Source of the DNA: a virus | DNA length: 64,000 nucleotides | Direction: 5' to 3' (one strand) | Virus record (IMG/VR): IMGVR_UViG_3300035670_000197 | Location: 1-64,000 of that record | Shown here: positions 43,065 through 49,594 of the stretch, in pieces | Numbering within the stretch: position 1 is the first letter of the stretch | Layout of the letters: the number at the start of each line of letters is the position of its first letter | The notes under the pieces: model-generated | The model's database searches: none | What the model saw: the letters and a program-made list of their open reading frames with translations, nothing else | Told to the model about the DNA's origin: nothing | Made by a program: the position numbers and the translations under genes

Positions 43065-43523
43065 TTAGGCGATTTCTTTGGGGAAGCCTTCGGCATCCTT
43101 AGTGAGTCCAACTCGGTACAACAACTTGTTTGGTGTCTTTCCAAGTTTGATGTCTGTCATGTCCTTCTTCGATGTCTCAATCAACAGAGGCTTGTTGGTG
43201 AGTGTCCATCCACCATTGACAATCCCATCGAAGAGTTGCGTTGCGAAAGCGAGTCGCTTGTCTGCGAACTCATCCTTCTTGTCGTTCTCTAGGAACACTC
43301 CCAACTCCTTCTGCTCACGCAGAGCGTTCTGAGAGATGTTCGATGAACGCCATTGTTTCTTTGGTGTGTGAGGTGTAAGCACTCTGCGATACAGAGCAGC
43401 AGGAACTTCTTTGCCCTCTTCGTTGTATCCATCAGGAGTGAACATGAGTTGCATCATGGCTCCCGGCTTACGAAACTCGGCGTACAAGGTGATGCCCTGC
43501 ACATCCTTTGTCATGTCTAGCAT
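43065..43523 (-). CDS. First gene of MoxR-VWA operon, unknown function
   Basis: A 152-residue basic protein from ATG 43523, behind the conserved leader. It is mixed alpha/beta with Thr-Leu-Tyr-Ala-Glu-Phe-Arg-Lys-Pro-Gly at the start and no recognised domain. It shares a promoter with the MoxR ATPase 34 nt downstream, so it is probably a third component of that system. Confidence 0.6.
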   Translation of the reverse strand: MLDMTKDVQGITLYAEFRKPGAMMQLMFTPDGYNEEGKEVPAALYRRVLTPHTPKKQWRSSNISQNALREQKELGVFLENDKKDEFADKRLAFATQLFDGIVNGGWTLTNKPLLIETSKKDMTDIKLGKTPNKLLYRVGLTKDAEGFPKEIA

Positions 43524-43563
43524 TTGGTGTCCTTTCGTCGTTGTTGTTTGCTAGGTGATGTTT

Positions 43564-43592
43564 ATTGTAGAGGGGACTTGCAGGAAAGTCAA
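43564..43592 (-). promoter_or_regulatory. Promoter TTGACT-N17-TACAAT, spacer motif reversed
   Basis: The spacer begins TTCCTGCA on the minus strand, flanked by GACTT and AAGTC. Drives the operon that includes the MoxR ATPase gene. Confidence 0.8.
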
Positions 43593-43614
43593 GCCCCCTC
43601 CACAACTTTTTTTC

Positions 43615-44067
43615 TTAGACCCTGCTCGCTCTTATGTCTGCGAGTTTGCGCTCCCACTCTTCAGCCTTTTGCTGACGAAACTCTAAGGTGCAGTTCGCCA
43701 CGCTGAGGATGGGGTCAGAGATGAACTCATCGAAAGAGATGCGAGCAACTTCGATGTCTGAGTTTGCATTGTCTGCAACGATGACCTCACGAGACTCCCA
43801 CTCCACGATGAGGATGTGGTCGTAGTCTGCGCCATGTGAGGTTCCACCTACATAAACGCCATACGAGAGTTCTTGGTTCCAATCTTCGCCAATCATCTGC
43901 GAGAGGCAAATGCGAGTTGCGTAGGAGTAATCACTCCAACGAACCTGCGCTCGTGATAGTGCGTCTGCGAGAACTTGCTCTTGCGCTCCACGCACCCAAT
44001 GTTGATAGAGGAAGATGGTGGGGTCTCCACTCTTCTCTCTAAATCCTGCTACTGCCCTGTCACCCAT
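43615..44067 (-). CDS. Protein of unknown function
   Basis: A 150-residue protein from ATG 44067 with the conserved AACGACGAAAGGAC leader. Helical start, then Gly-Thr-Ser-His-Gly-Ala-Asp-Tyr-Asp-His-Ile-Leu-Ile-Val-Glu-Trp and Val-Ile-Val-Ala-Asp-Asn-Ala strands. Could be a small enzyme-like fold, but no family recognised. Own spacer-motif promoter. Confidence 0.6.
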   Translation of the reverse strand: MGDRAVAGFREKSGDPTIFLYQHWVRGAQEQVLADALSRAQVRWSDYSYATRICLSQMIGEDWNQELSYGVYVGGTSHGADYDHILIVEWESREVIVADNANSDIEVARISFDEFISDPILSVANCTLEFRQQKAEEWERKLADIRASRV

Positions 44068-44115
44068 GTGGATGTCCTTTCGTCGTTTTGACCTGCTCTA
44101 TTGAGCATTGAGTTC

Positions 44116-44144
44116 ATCGTAGCACCTTCCTGTACTAGATGCAA
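44116..44144 (-). promoter_or_regulatory. Promoter TTGCAT-N17-TACGAT with spacer motif
   Basis: Spacer word GTACAGGAAGGT. Drives the gene at 44067. The tRNA gene lies immediately upstream of it. Confidence 0.75.
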
Positions 44145-44188
44145 CACGAAACACGAAAAAATCCAAAAAAGTTTTTGGAGGAGGAAAG

Positions 44189-44260
44189 TAGCCCTAGAGG
44201 GACTCGAACCCTCGCTTCCTGCGTGAGAGGCAGGTGTCCTAACCCCTAGACGATAGGGCC
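44189..44260 (-). tRNA. tRNA-Glu(CTC)
   Basis: A 72-nt cloverleaf: acceptor GGCCCTA/TAGGGCT with one G:T pair, a D-arm with TCTAGGGGTTAGGA, an anticodon stem CCTGC/GCAGG around a CTCTCAC loop giving anticodon CTC, and a T-arm with GGTTCGAGTCC. The 3' CCA is not encoded. It reads GAG codons, which are frequent in the Glu-rich virion proteins. No second tRNA was found. Confidence 0.9.
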
Positions 44261-44360
44261 GAGGTTGGAGTAAAGATTTGTGGTGAGCAGTTTGACAACT
44301 TGCTCAGGTTGCTGGGAGAAAACGACGAAGAAAACTCCCAGAGGTCATAAAAGTCGTTTT

Positions 44361-44657
44361 TTACTTTGTATCGTCAGACGATACAGGCTCAAGCGATGCT
44401 GGGTCAACTCCGTAGTCGATGAGCTTCTGCTTGATGAGTTCGTTATCTGCGTCTTCTTCGTAACTCTCTGTCAAGAGTCGAGCGACAACAGGTCGTGCGT
44501 AGTCACCAACTTGGTCGATGATTTCCCAGTCGAGTTCACTCCAATGAGTTGTTTCCATCACGGTGAGACCAGCAGCATCTCCGTAACTTCCATCCGCAGC
44601 GAAATACGAGATTGTCCTCGTGTTCTCGACTTCAGTAATACCGTTCTCTTCGGTCAT
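44361..44657 (-). CDS. Small acidic protein of unknown function
   Basis: A 98-residue acidic protein from ATG 44657 in an AGAGGTAAAAATG context. It has Thr-Thr-His-Trp-Ser-Glu-Leu-Asp-Trp-Glu-Ile-Ile and an Ala-Arg-Pro-Val-Val-Ala-Arg-Leu-Leu helix. No family recognised. Confidence 0.6.
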   Translation of the reverse strand: MTEENGITEVENTRTISYFAADGSYGDAAGLTVMETTHWSELDWEIIDQVGDYARPVVARLLTESYEEDADNELIKQKLIDYGVDPASLEPVSSDDTK

Positions 44658-44725
44658 TTTTACCTCTCTCGTTTTTGGGGCTTGCCGTTTATTTTACCGC
44701 GTGTCTTTACCACGCCGTGCGAGTG

Positions 44726-44755
44726 CGTGGGACAGGTGCTCGCCCATCCCACGCC
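44726..44755 (-). terminator. Hairpin after the Api92-like gene
   Basis: GCGTGGGA (from about 44726) pairs with TCCCACGC (to about 44755). It lies between two leftward genes; no T-tract follows, so terminator activity is uncertain. Confidence 0.45.
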
Positions 44756-44765
44756 TCGCCGTCGA

Positions 44766-45467
44766 TTAGATGGTTTCGAGGATGTCCTCTAACGCCTCAA
44801 TCTCTTCTGCCGTTGCCTTCGGCTTGTCGGGGCAGTCGTCGTAGAGGTCGTCATAGTTCTCGCCGTCAAACCACATACATCCTCGGCAGTCCTCGTCTAT
44901 CGCTACCCACGCCTCGTGTGACTCGGGGATGTCCCACTCGTTGGAGACTGACAACTCGCCGTCTTCACCGACATACTCCACGCCCCAGCCTTGCTCTTCT
45001 ACGCAACGGAAGTGGAAGTGAAGTTCTGGATGCTGTTCGACCATCTGTCGGTAAGCACCTTCCGCAGGTGACCAAGCCGTGTCGAAGTAATACATCAACT
45101 CGCCATCAGCAGGGTTCTCGCCGTTCATGCCAGCGTTGCAAGCATCCCACTTCGTGCCCCAGTTGCGAACATTCCAGTCATACCAGCCGTCGCTTGAGTG
45201 CATCATGGCATGTGCCATTCGCTCTTCCATGCTCATCTTGTCGTAGCCCTCGGGCTTGTAATCAGATGCGCCGTAGTAAGCATCAAGGTCTTCGGGAGAT
45301 GCGAAGTTCATAAAGGAAATGCAGTCTGAGTTCACCTGCTCCTTAGGCTCGCCTGTCTGCCAATCCTTGTGATAGGTGGTGTAAGGCTTGCCAGCCTTTT
45401 CCATAAATGTCTTTAGGTCTGCTTCCTTGCCAGAAACAGTCATTGTGTTATTCACCCAGTTGGGCAT
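44766..45467 (-). CDS. Api92-like (DUF1281-type) protein
   Basis: A 233-residue protein starting Met-Pro-Asn-Trp-Val-Asn-Asn-Thr, the hallmark of the Api92-like/DUF1281 family found in phages and plasmids. A ferredoxin-like fold is usual. Trp-Tyr-Asp-Trp-Asn, Trp-Gly-Thr-Lys-Trp-Asp and a later Tyr-Phe-Asp-Thr-Ala-Trp-Ser-Pro are family words. The function is unknown. The gene has its own promoter and a hairpin in its 5' leader. Confidence 0.8.
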   Translation of the reverse strand: MPNWVNNTMTVSGKEADLKTFMEKAGKPYTTYHKDWQTGEPKEQVNSDCISFMNFASPEDLDAYYGASDYKPEGYDKMSMEERMAHAMMHSSDGWYDWNVRNWGTKWDACNAGMNGENPADGELMYYFDTAWSPAEGAYRQMVEQHPELHFHFRCVEEQGWGVEYVGEDGELSVSNEWDIPESHEAWVAIDEDCRGCMWFDGENYDDLYDDCPDKPKATAEEIEALEDILETI

Positions 45468-45498
45468 GTCTTCCTCGTTTCGTCGTGTTTTTTATTTC

Positions 45499-45517
45499 CG
45501 TAAGGTTGAGCCTTACG
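45499..45517 (-). promoter_or_regulatory. Inverted repeat in 5' leader of the Api92-like gene
   Basis: CGTAAGG (45499-45505) and CCTTACG (45511-45517) around a 5-nt loop. It lies at the expected transcription start of the promoter at 45524-45552, so it may be an operator or a 5'-stabilising hairpin. Confidence 0.55.
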
Positions 45518-45523
45518 AGATTT

Positions 45524-45552
45524 ATCATAGAAGGGTTACTCGTCTTTGTCAA
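45524..45552 (-). promoter_or_regulatory. Promoter TTGACA-N17-TATGAT without spacer motif
   Basis: Near-consensus boxes inside the 3' end of the upstream gene. Drives the Api92-like gene at 45467. Confidence 0.7.
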
Positions 45553-45751
45553 GTCCCTCGTAGAAATCTTTTGCTCGTTGGATGTATTCCTCACCCAGCA
45601 GTTTGAGAAGTTCCTCTTCCGCATAGTTCGGAAGTTCGTCTCCATTCTCAGAGACATAAGAGTCGAACCACGCATTTGCGAGGTCTTCCTTCTTCTGTTC
45701 CCAAGCCTTGTTCTGTTCTGCTTCAGGGAGGGTTGCAAAGAACTGCATCAT
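45536..45751 (-). CDS. Small acidic helical protein
   Basis: A 71-residue acidic helical protein from tandem ATG codons at 45751. Trp and Tyr-rich with Ala-Asn-Ala-Trp-Phe-Asp-Ser-Tyr. No family recognised. The 3' end contains the promoter of the next gene. Third gene of a small coupled operon (46127 to 45536). Confidence 0.6.
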   Translation of the reverse strand: MMQFFATLPEAEQNKAWEQKKEDLANAWFDSYVSENGDELPNYAEEELLKLLGEEYIQRAKDFYEGLDKDE

Positions 45752-45753
45752 TT

Positions 45754-45909
45754 TTACTTCACCTCGAAATCCCAGCGAGCGCCGACTTCGTAGTTCTCGA
45801 AGTCGTCGGCAATCCAGTCATCTAGTTTCTGGATGGCTTCCATCTCGTTGTTCGCTTCGACATCAACTTCATAGTGCTTAGTGAGAGTTGCTTCTACTTT
45901 GTATTTCAT
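45754..45909 (-). CDS. Small protein of unknown function
   Basis: A 51-residue protein with ATG 45909 overlapping the upstream stop (ATGA). Strand-helix-strand feel: Tyr-Lys-Val-Glu-Ala-Thr-Leu, then Glu-Met-Glu-Ala-Ile-Gln-Lys-Leu-Asp, then Trp-Asp-Phe-Glu-Val-Lys. The pattern resembles small phage proteins of the ferredoxin-like hairpin type. Function unknown. Confidence 0.6.
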   Translation of the reverse strand: MKYKVEATLTKHYEVDVEANNEMEAIQKLDDWIADDFENYEVGARWDFEVK

Positions 45910-46127
45910 ACCAGCGATACCTCCCACGCTTGGAAGTCGAAGTCACTCGCATAGCGTGCTGAGTCTGACCACGCAGTTTCGCCCCAGAAATACTTTGGCT
46001 TCTTGCCAGAGGGGATTACTCGTCGGAACGCAGAGTCAATGTCTGCTTCCTGAACTACAACCTTTTCACTTGAGTAGAGAGTGAGCCACTCTTTGACTTC
46101 ACTCACCTTGGGTTTGGTGTCTCTCAT
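45906..46127 (-). CDS. Small protein of unknown function
   Basis: A 73-residue protein from ATG 46127 behind AAGGAAAAG; a longer upstream frame is not supported by a ribosome site. Helical start, then Lys-Tyr-Phe-Trp-Gly-Glu-Thr-Ala-Trp-Ser-Asp-Ser-Ala. First gene of the small operon. No family recognised. Confidence 0.55.
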   Translation of the reverse strand: MRDTKPKVSEVKEWLTLYSSEKVVVQEADIDSAFRRVIPSGKKPKYFWGETAWSDSARYASDFDFQAWEVSLV

Positions 46128-46240
46128 GTCTTTTCCTTGTCGTCGTTGTTTTAGGGTGGAAGTCAGGTGGGTGTGCCTAGGGGACTTTCGCAGACATGTC
46201 TGCCATGAACGCAAGGCTCCTGACCTGACCTCCACTGTCT

Positions 46241-46269
46241 ATCATAGAGGAGAAGAAGTTAGTTGTCAA
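46241..46269 (-). promoter_or_regulatory. Promoter TTGACA-N17-TATGAT without spacer motif
   Basis: Near-consensus; drives the operon beginning at 46127. A CTTCTTCTCCTC tract fills the spacer. Confidence 0.7.
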
Positions 46270-46654
46270 CCCCAGCGAGCAACTTTTCTTTTGTGATGCT
46301 GTCGTGCTCAATGATGGCTGTCGGCGGAATGTCTCCCAGGTGCACCCAGGCACTTCCAAAAAACATTGGGTTGTGGTCAGTCGAGACTTCGAGGTTTTTA
46401 CTTTCGAGTTCGGAAGTGTCAACAACCCAGATGTCGATTCTGTCGTGATGAGCCAACTCGATGCCAACGGGGGACTCAGGGTTGGGGTGGGTGTGGTCGA
46501 GAAGTCGGAACCACATGAAGCCCAATGCTTCCTCGACAGACGGAGATAGAAACACCGCACCGAAGTTCGCTTTGAGCCCCTGCTCCGAGATGCTTTCGTA
46601 GACGCACTCGGGAGAAACGTGATACAGAAGTTCTGGAATCTTTTCGTCGTTCAT
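46259..46654 (-). CDS. ADP-ribosyltransferase-like / KptA-like protein
   Basis: A 131-residue protein. Leu-Leu-Tyr-His-Val-Ser-Pro at the start, then Ser-Ile-Ser-Glu-Gln-Gly-Leu-Lys, and Val-Phe-Leu-Ser-Pro-Ser-Val-Glu-Glu-Ala follow the order seen in KptA/ART-fold proteins and DarT-like toxins (His-x-Ser/Thr, Gly-Leu, then a Leu-Ser-x-x-x-x-Ala strand-helix). The NAD-binding residues cannot be confirmed by eye. The transcript appears leaderless: -10 six bases before the ATG. Confidence 0.5.
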   Translation of the reverse strand: MNDEKIPELLYHVSPECVYESISEQGLKANFGAVFLSPSVEEALGFMWFRLLDHTHPNPESPVGIELAHHDRIDIWVVDTSELESKNLEVSTDHNPMFFGSAWVHLGDIPPTAIIEHDSITKEKLLAGVDN

Positions 46655-46660
46655 GTCATT

Positions 46661-46689
46661 ATCCTAAACTTTTTACTTTTCGGCGTCAA
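46661..46689 (-). promoter_or_regulatory. Promoter TTGACG-N17-TAGGAT, leaderless
   Basis: Exact 17-nt spacing; the ATG at 46654 begins 6 nt after the -10 box, so transcription would start at or next to the start codon. Confidence 0.7.
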
Positions 46690-46858
46690 GTTCTCTTTCG
46701 AGCGCATTGCGTTCGCGGTCGTGCCTGCTTCTGTCGCGGTTTGTTCTTCGGTCCTCGAACGTGGCGGCTTTGAAATTTAGGGACGACAAGTCACCAGCCA
46801 CACCTTTGGTGAGTCTGCGTATCCGTTCGCGTTCTTTTTTACGCTCTTGCCCGTTCAT
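46673..46858 (-). CDS. Small highly charged helical protein
   Basis: A 61-residue protein made almost wholly of Arg, Glu, Asp and Lys, predicted as a charged helix or coiled coil. A TATAAT box lies seven bases before ATG 46858, again suggesting a leaderless transcript. No family recognised. Low complexity makes the call less certain. Confidence 0.45.
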   Translation of the reverse strand: MNGQERKKERERIRRLTKGVAGDLSSLNFKAATFEDRRTNRDRSRHDRERNALERELDAEK

Positions 46859-46916
46859 GCCGTCTATTATACAGCGCTCGCCGTTATCAAACTGTTATGC
46901 CAGGCAGGCCGTAAAG

Positions 46917-47126
46917 TTATTTGGAACTTGCTAGCTCGCGAGCTGCACGTTCCGTCTCACGAAGTCGAGCCATCTTTACATCCATGTCTCGATACATCTC
47001 CGCGAGCCGCTTCTCATTCATCTTCGGGTAACGCGGGAAAGAGCGAGCCGCTTTGCGAACACGCATCTCCTGAACTACCACCGTCGCGGCAAGCACGCCG
47101 CATACCACTGCGAGAATCATTTCCAT
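46917..47126 (-). CDS. Small membrane-anchored protein
   Basis: A 69-residue protein with an N-terminal membrane helix (Met-Ile-Leu-Ala-Val-Val-Cys-Gly-Val-Leu-Ala) and a basic, helical rest (Met-Tyr-Arg-Asp-Met-Asp-Val-Lys). Upstream of ATG 47126 are AAGTAAAAA and a leader remnant. It lies in the stretch with GCCGC-rich words. Function unknown. Confidence 0.5.
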   Translation of the reverse strand: MEMILAVVCGVLAATVVVQEMRVRKAARSFPRYPKMNEKRLAEMYRDMDVKMARLRETERAARELASSK

Positions 47127-47163
47127 TTTTTACTTCGTCCTTTCGTCGCGGCAAGCACGCCGC
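47082..47163. repeat. 20-bp direct repeat flanking the 46917 gene start
   Basis: An identical 20-mer beginning CGTCGCGGCAAG lies at 47082-47101 (inside the gene) and 47144-47163 (where the usual GAAAGGAC leader would continue). It marks the left side of the region with unusual word usage. Confidence 0.7.
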
Positions 47164-47253
47164 TCAAAAAATAATAAGACATAAACCTGAAAATACAAAA
47201 CGGCACCACCCGTGTTGGGTGATGCCGCCTTGCCGTGAGGAAGTTGTTTTGTT

Positions 47254-47436
47254 TTAGCTAGCTAGCTCCAGCTCCTGGCCGTAACCCGTGCCGAGCTTGC
47301 CGCAGCCGTTGACATCCCAACAACTCGGACACATATAGGCCCACGGGCCGAACTTGGTCTTGCCGTCGTATGCCGCGTCGTTCTCCGTGCAGAAGTCGCA
47401 CTTTGGAATCGAAACCATCTTTACTTTTGTGCTCAC
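47254..47436 (-). CDS. Small zinc-binding protein
   Basis: A 60-residue protein from GTG 47436 behind GGAAAGGAA, overlapping the previous gene's stop (GTGA). Cys-Asp-Phe-Cys near residue 12, Gly-Pro-Trp-Ala-Tyr-Met-Cys-Pro-Ser-Cys, then Gly-Thr-Gly-Tyr-Gly-Gln. This set of words is common in actinophage small zinc proteins. Function unknown. Confidence 0.7.
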   Translation of the reverse strand: MSTKVKMVSIPKCDFCTENDAAYDGKTKFGPWAYMCPSCWDVNGCGKLGTGYGQELELAS

Positions 47437-47573
47437 GCCGTTTTCCTTTCCCTGATAATTCGGTAGCGCGTGCCGCTCCACGACAACGCCGCCATGACGT
47501 AATCGCGAGCCGCTTGTTCTGTTGGGAATTCGTATGGAAGAACTCCCTTAGGTGTCTCGATTTTGTAAACCAC
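47433..47573 (-). CDS. Small basic protein of unknown function
   Basis: A 46-residue protein from GTG 47573 to a TGA overlapping the next GTG. Tyr-Lys-Ile-Glu-Thr-Pro, then Glu-Phe-Pro-Thr-Glu-Gln-Ala-Ala-Arg-Asp-Tyr and Arg-Tyr-Arg-Ile-Ile-Arg: strand, helix, strand. Coupling at both ends supports it. Confidence 0.5.
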   Translation of the reverse strand: MVYKIETPKGVLPYEFPTEQAARDYVMAALSWSGTRYRIIRERKTA

Positions 47574-47575
47574 GA

Positions 47576-47785
47576 TTACGCCTTGGCGTCCATTGAGTGG
47601 AAGACAAACCCCTGAGGGTCTTCGAGAAAGATTTGACCATTAGCCCACGGGCCATCTTGGTCCTTGTGCGCCGCATCCATGATGTGCGCTATTGCTTGGA
47701 ATGTTGCATCCATCTTGCTATCTGCGTCGATGGTCTTAGTACGCATGTCGCGTCCTAAGTGTGCAGTGAGTTTGTAGTTTGCCAC
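47576..47785 (-). CDS. Small protein of unknown function
   Basis: A 69-residue protein. The start is GTG 47785, after GAAAGGACATCAG; the ATG 18 bases upstream would lie inside the leader word. It has a strand-helix-strand pattern and an Ile-Phe-Leu-Glu-Asp-Pro-Gln-Gly-Phe-Val-Phe end typical of small phage proteins. First of a coupled three-gene run. Confidence 0.6.
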   Translation of the reverse strand: MANYKLTAHLGRDMRTKTIDADSKMDATFQAIAHIMDAAHKDQDGPWANGQIFLEDPQGFVFHSMDAKA

Positions 47786-47820
47786 CTGATGTCCTTTCGT
47801 CATTTTGTGATGGTAGAACC

Positions 47821-47849
47821 ATCATAACACTTTCATGCAGAAATTGCAA
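47821..47849 (-). promoter_or_regulatory. Promoter TTGCAA-N17-TATGAT, diverged spacer
   Basis: Spacer CTGCATGAAAGTG is a weakened version of the shared word. Drives the genes from 47785 leftward. Confidence 0.65.
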
Positions 47850-47855
47850 CTCTTC

Positions 47856-48152
47856 TCAGAAATTATTTTTGAGAGCCTGATGCATGAGGTAGAGCGTGTA
47901 CCCAATGGCAACCAAACCTATGGCGAGATACAACCCAAGGTGAATCACGAATGAGATACACGCGATACCAACAGCGACACTCGCTGCCATGTACCAGTGT
48001 TCGCCGCGACTCTTCAATCTGATGAACAGCGCGATAGGCCAAAGCACCAGCATTGCGAGCGCACCAAAGTAAAGAGGGGCTAGGTCATCGTCATCTACGT
48101 CAATTGCGTCGTTGATGTCGAAGAGCTTCCAAAGAATGAAAAGTTCCAACAT
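47856..48152 (-). CDS. Multi-pass membrane protein
   Basis: A 98-residue protein with hydrophobic segments at about 28-46, 54-71 and 73-92, and charged loops with Asp-Asp-Asp-Asp near the start. It could be a small lysis-related or superinfection-exclusion protein, but that is guesswork. A TATGAT box six bases before ATG 48152 implies a leaderless transcript. Confidence 0.6.
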   Translation of the reverse strand: MLELFILWKLFDINDAIDVDDDDLAPLYFGALAMLVLWPIALFIRLKSRGEHWYMAASVAVGIACISFVIHLGLYLAIGLVAIGYTLYLMHQALKNNF

Positions 48153-48158
48153 GACTTC

Positions 48159-48187
48159 ATCATATCTTCAGTCTTCGGAATTTGCAA
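48159..48187 (-). promoter_or_regulatory. Promoter TTGCAA-N17-TATGAT, leaderless
   Basis: Exact spacing; ATG at 48152 follows the -10 box by six bases. Confidence 0.65.
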
Positions 48188-48294
48188 GCTTCGCGAGCTG
48201 CAGCGGCCCTGGAAGTGAAGAAGTTGTTCGAAACCCACCTGAGCGCGATAGCGCTCAGGCTACCAGGAGCGTCAACTTCAAAACAACTCCGTTC

Positions 48295-48717
48295 TTAAGC
48301 GGGCCAAACGTACTCAAGATTGTCGGGTACCTCGGGGAAGAACGGTCTGTAGTACTCGGGTAACTTGCGGACCAAGTTTGACTGATGGCTGAGGTGGAAC
48401 TGCGAGCTCCCCAGCCAAGCTGGTTTACTCAAGTTGTTCGAATCTCTATATAGCTCGACCAGCTTCTCGAACCTTTCGAGCATCGTGTCTTTGTATCCGC
48501 GACGAATCCACTCTCGTGTTACGACCAAGCCGTACACAGCGAGTTGATATTCGTAACCGTCCCACATCCGAGCCGCTGGGTGGTTAACCCAGCCTTTGGT
48601 CTCGCCGTTCAGTGCTCGCAGCAACTGGTATGTCTCAACCCGTTGTTTCCCGAGCCGCTTGTAGTCGAGTACCTCTGCTGACCGTTGGTAGTCCTCGAAT
48701 GGTAAAAACGTTTGCAT
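48295..48717 (-). CDS. MSMEG_6728-family protein
   Basis: A 140-residue protein. The start is ATG 48717 behind GGAGGGACA; an upstream extension to 48840 runs through repeats. Thr-Phe-Leu-Pro-Phe, Ser-Ala-Glu-Val-Leu-Asp, Arg-Leu-Gly-Lys-Gln-Arg-Val-Glu, His-Pro-Ala-Ala-Arg-Met-Trp and Tyr-Lys-Asp-Thr follow the actinobacterial MSMEG_6728 family, which is related to pyrimidine-dimer DNA glycosylases. DNA repair or modification is possible. This is one of the few clearly host-like genes here. Confidence 0.75.
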   Translation of the reverse strand: MQTFLPFEDYQRSAEVLDYKRLGKQRVETYQLLRALNGETKGWVNHPAARMWDGYEYQLAVYGLVVTREWIRRGYKDTMLERFEKLVELYRDSNNLSKPAWLGSSQFHLSHQSNLVRKLPEYYRPFFPEVPDNLEYVWPA

Positions 48718-49594
48718 TGTCCCTCCGTCTTTTATATCTAGTCCGTTCACGCTAGCCACATCGGCGCTCGCCGTCAATACCCCTCGCCGCAACTGTGAAT
48801 GTAAGCGAACGGTTACATTTGGCGGGCCGCCATCCGTCAAGTTGTTTGAATGTTGCGGTCTTCAGCAGCTGCCAGGAACCAAGCCGTTATCACATCCGAT
48901 AACAACTGGGCGGGACTTTATTATTTTTTACCTATTTTTTACCTCGCAGCGGTCGAGCCGCCAGAATCCGACGTAGCTGCGCGGGTAACTTCCAAACAAC
49001 TCAGGCCGCCAAACCTTAAGGGCCCTTCGGTCCCTTCGGTCCATTGGGTCCGTTCAGGCCGCTAGCTTGCGGCGGGCCGCAAAATAAAAGTTGTTTATAT
49101 CTTGACGCAGCGGCAAGAGCTTGCCGTTACGCGGGCCGCCCAGATATAAACAAGTTGTTGCTATGTTCCAGGTTAAGAGCTCGCCGCCACCGCCACCACC
49201 GCCACCACTTCCACCGTTAGTACCAGCAACAGCAGCAACAGCTACCGCGCCGCCATCCGAAAAGTTGTTTGGAAGTAATTTGGAAAACCAAGCTAAATTT
49301 CCAAAATTCATCTAGCAGGGGTTTTGCACTCGGAAATCGCGGGCCGCCAGCTGCCGACATCGCAACAACTCCGAACAACCCCGAAGGGGCGTCGCGGCGG
49401 GCCGTTTCAGTTATTTCAGTTATAAGTGCAACACCTAGCCGCTGGTGCAACACCGTTCAGACTTAGAATTAAGGTTGTACAAAGAGTTCTATGATGGCAA
49501 GCCGCCAGGAGCTCCAGGCAATATGCAACTTCCAAATAACTTGAACACGCAGCAGCTGCAGCTTAAGTTACCCGTCAGTAACTAGGATTTCATT
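48718..49594. repeat. Gene-free region with composite repeats
   Basis: About 880 bases with no convincing gene. It holds GCGGGCCG at 48822, 49072, 49131, 49339 and 49397 (and 50403, 50522 to the right), several followed after 7-12 nt by AAGTTGTT (48839, 49088, 49152, 49262; also 50540). CTTCGGTCC-type short tandem repeats lie near 49026, and two GGTAAAAAA words on the minus strand lie 11 bp apart at 48924-48943. The role is unknown; a packaging or replication site is possible because a small-terminase-like gene lies 0.9 kb away. Confidence 0.65.

Noticed and set aside
49054-49311. Minus-strand ORF with a run of eight Gly, and its plus-strand poly-Pro counterpart
   Set aside because: The Gly run comes from the repeat GCC/GGC tract in the gene-free region; no ribosome site and no folded-domain pattern.
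48718-49594. Repeats as a CRISPR array
   Set aside because: Spacing is irregular, repeat units are short and mixed, and no cas genes are present.
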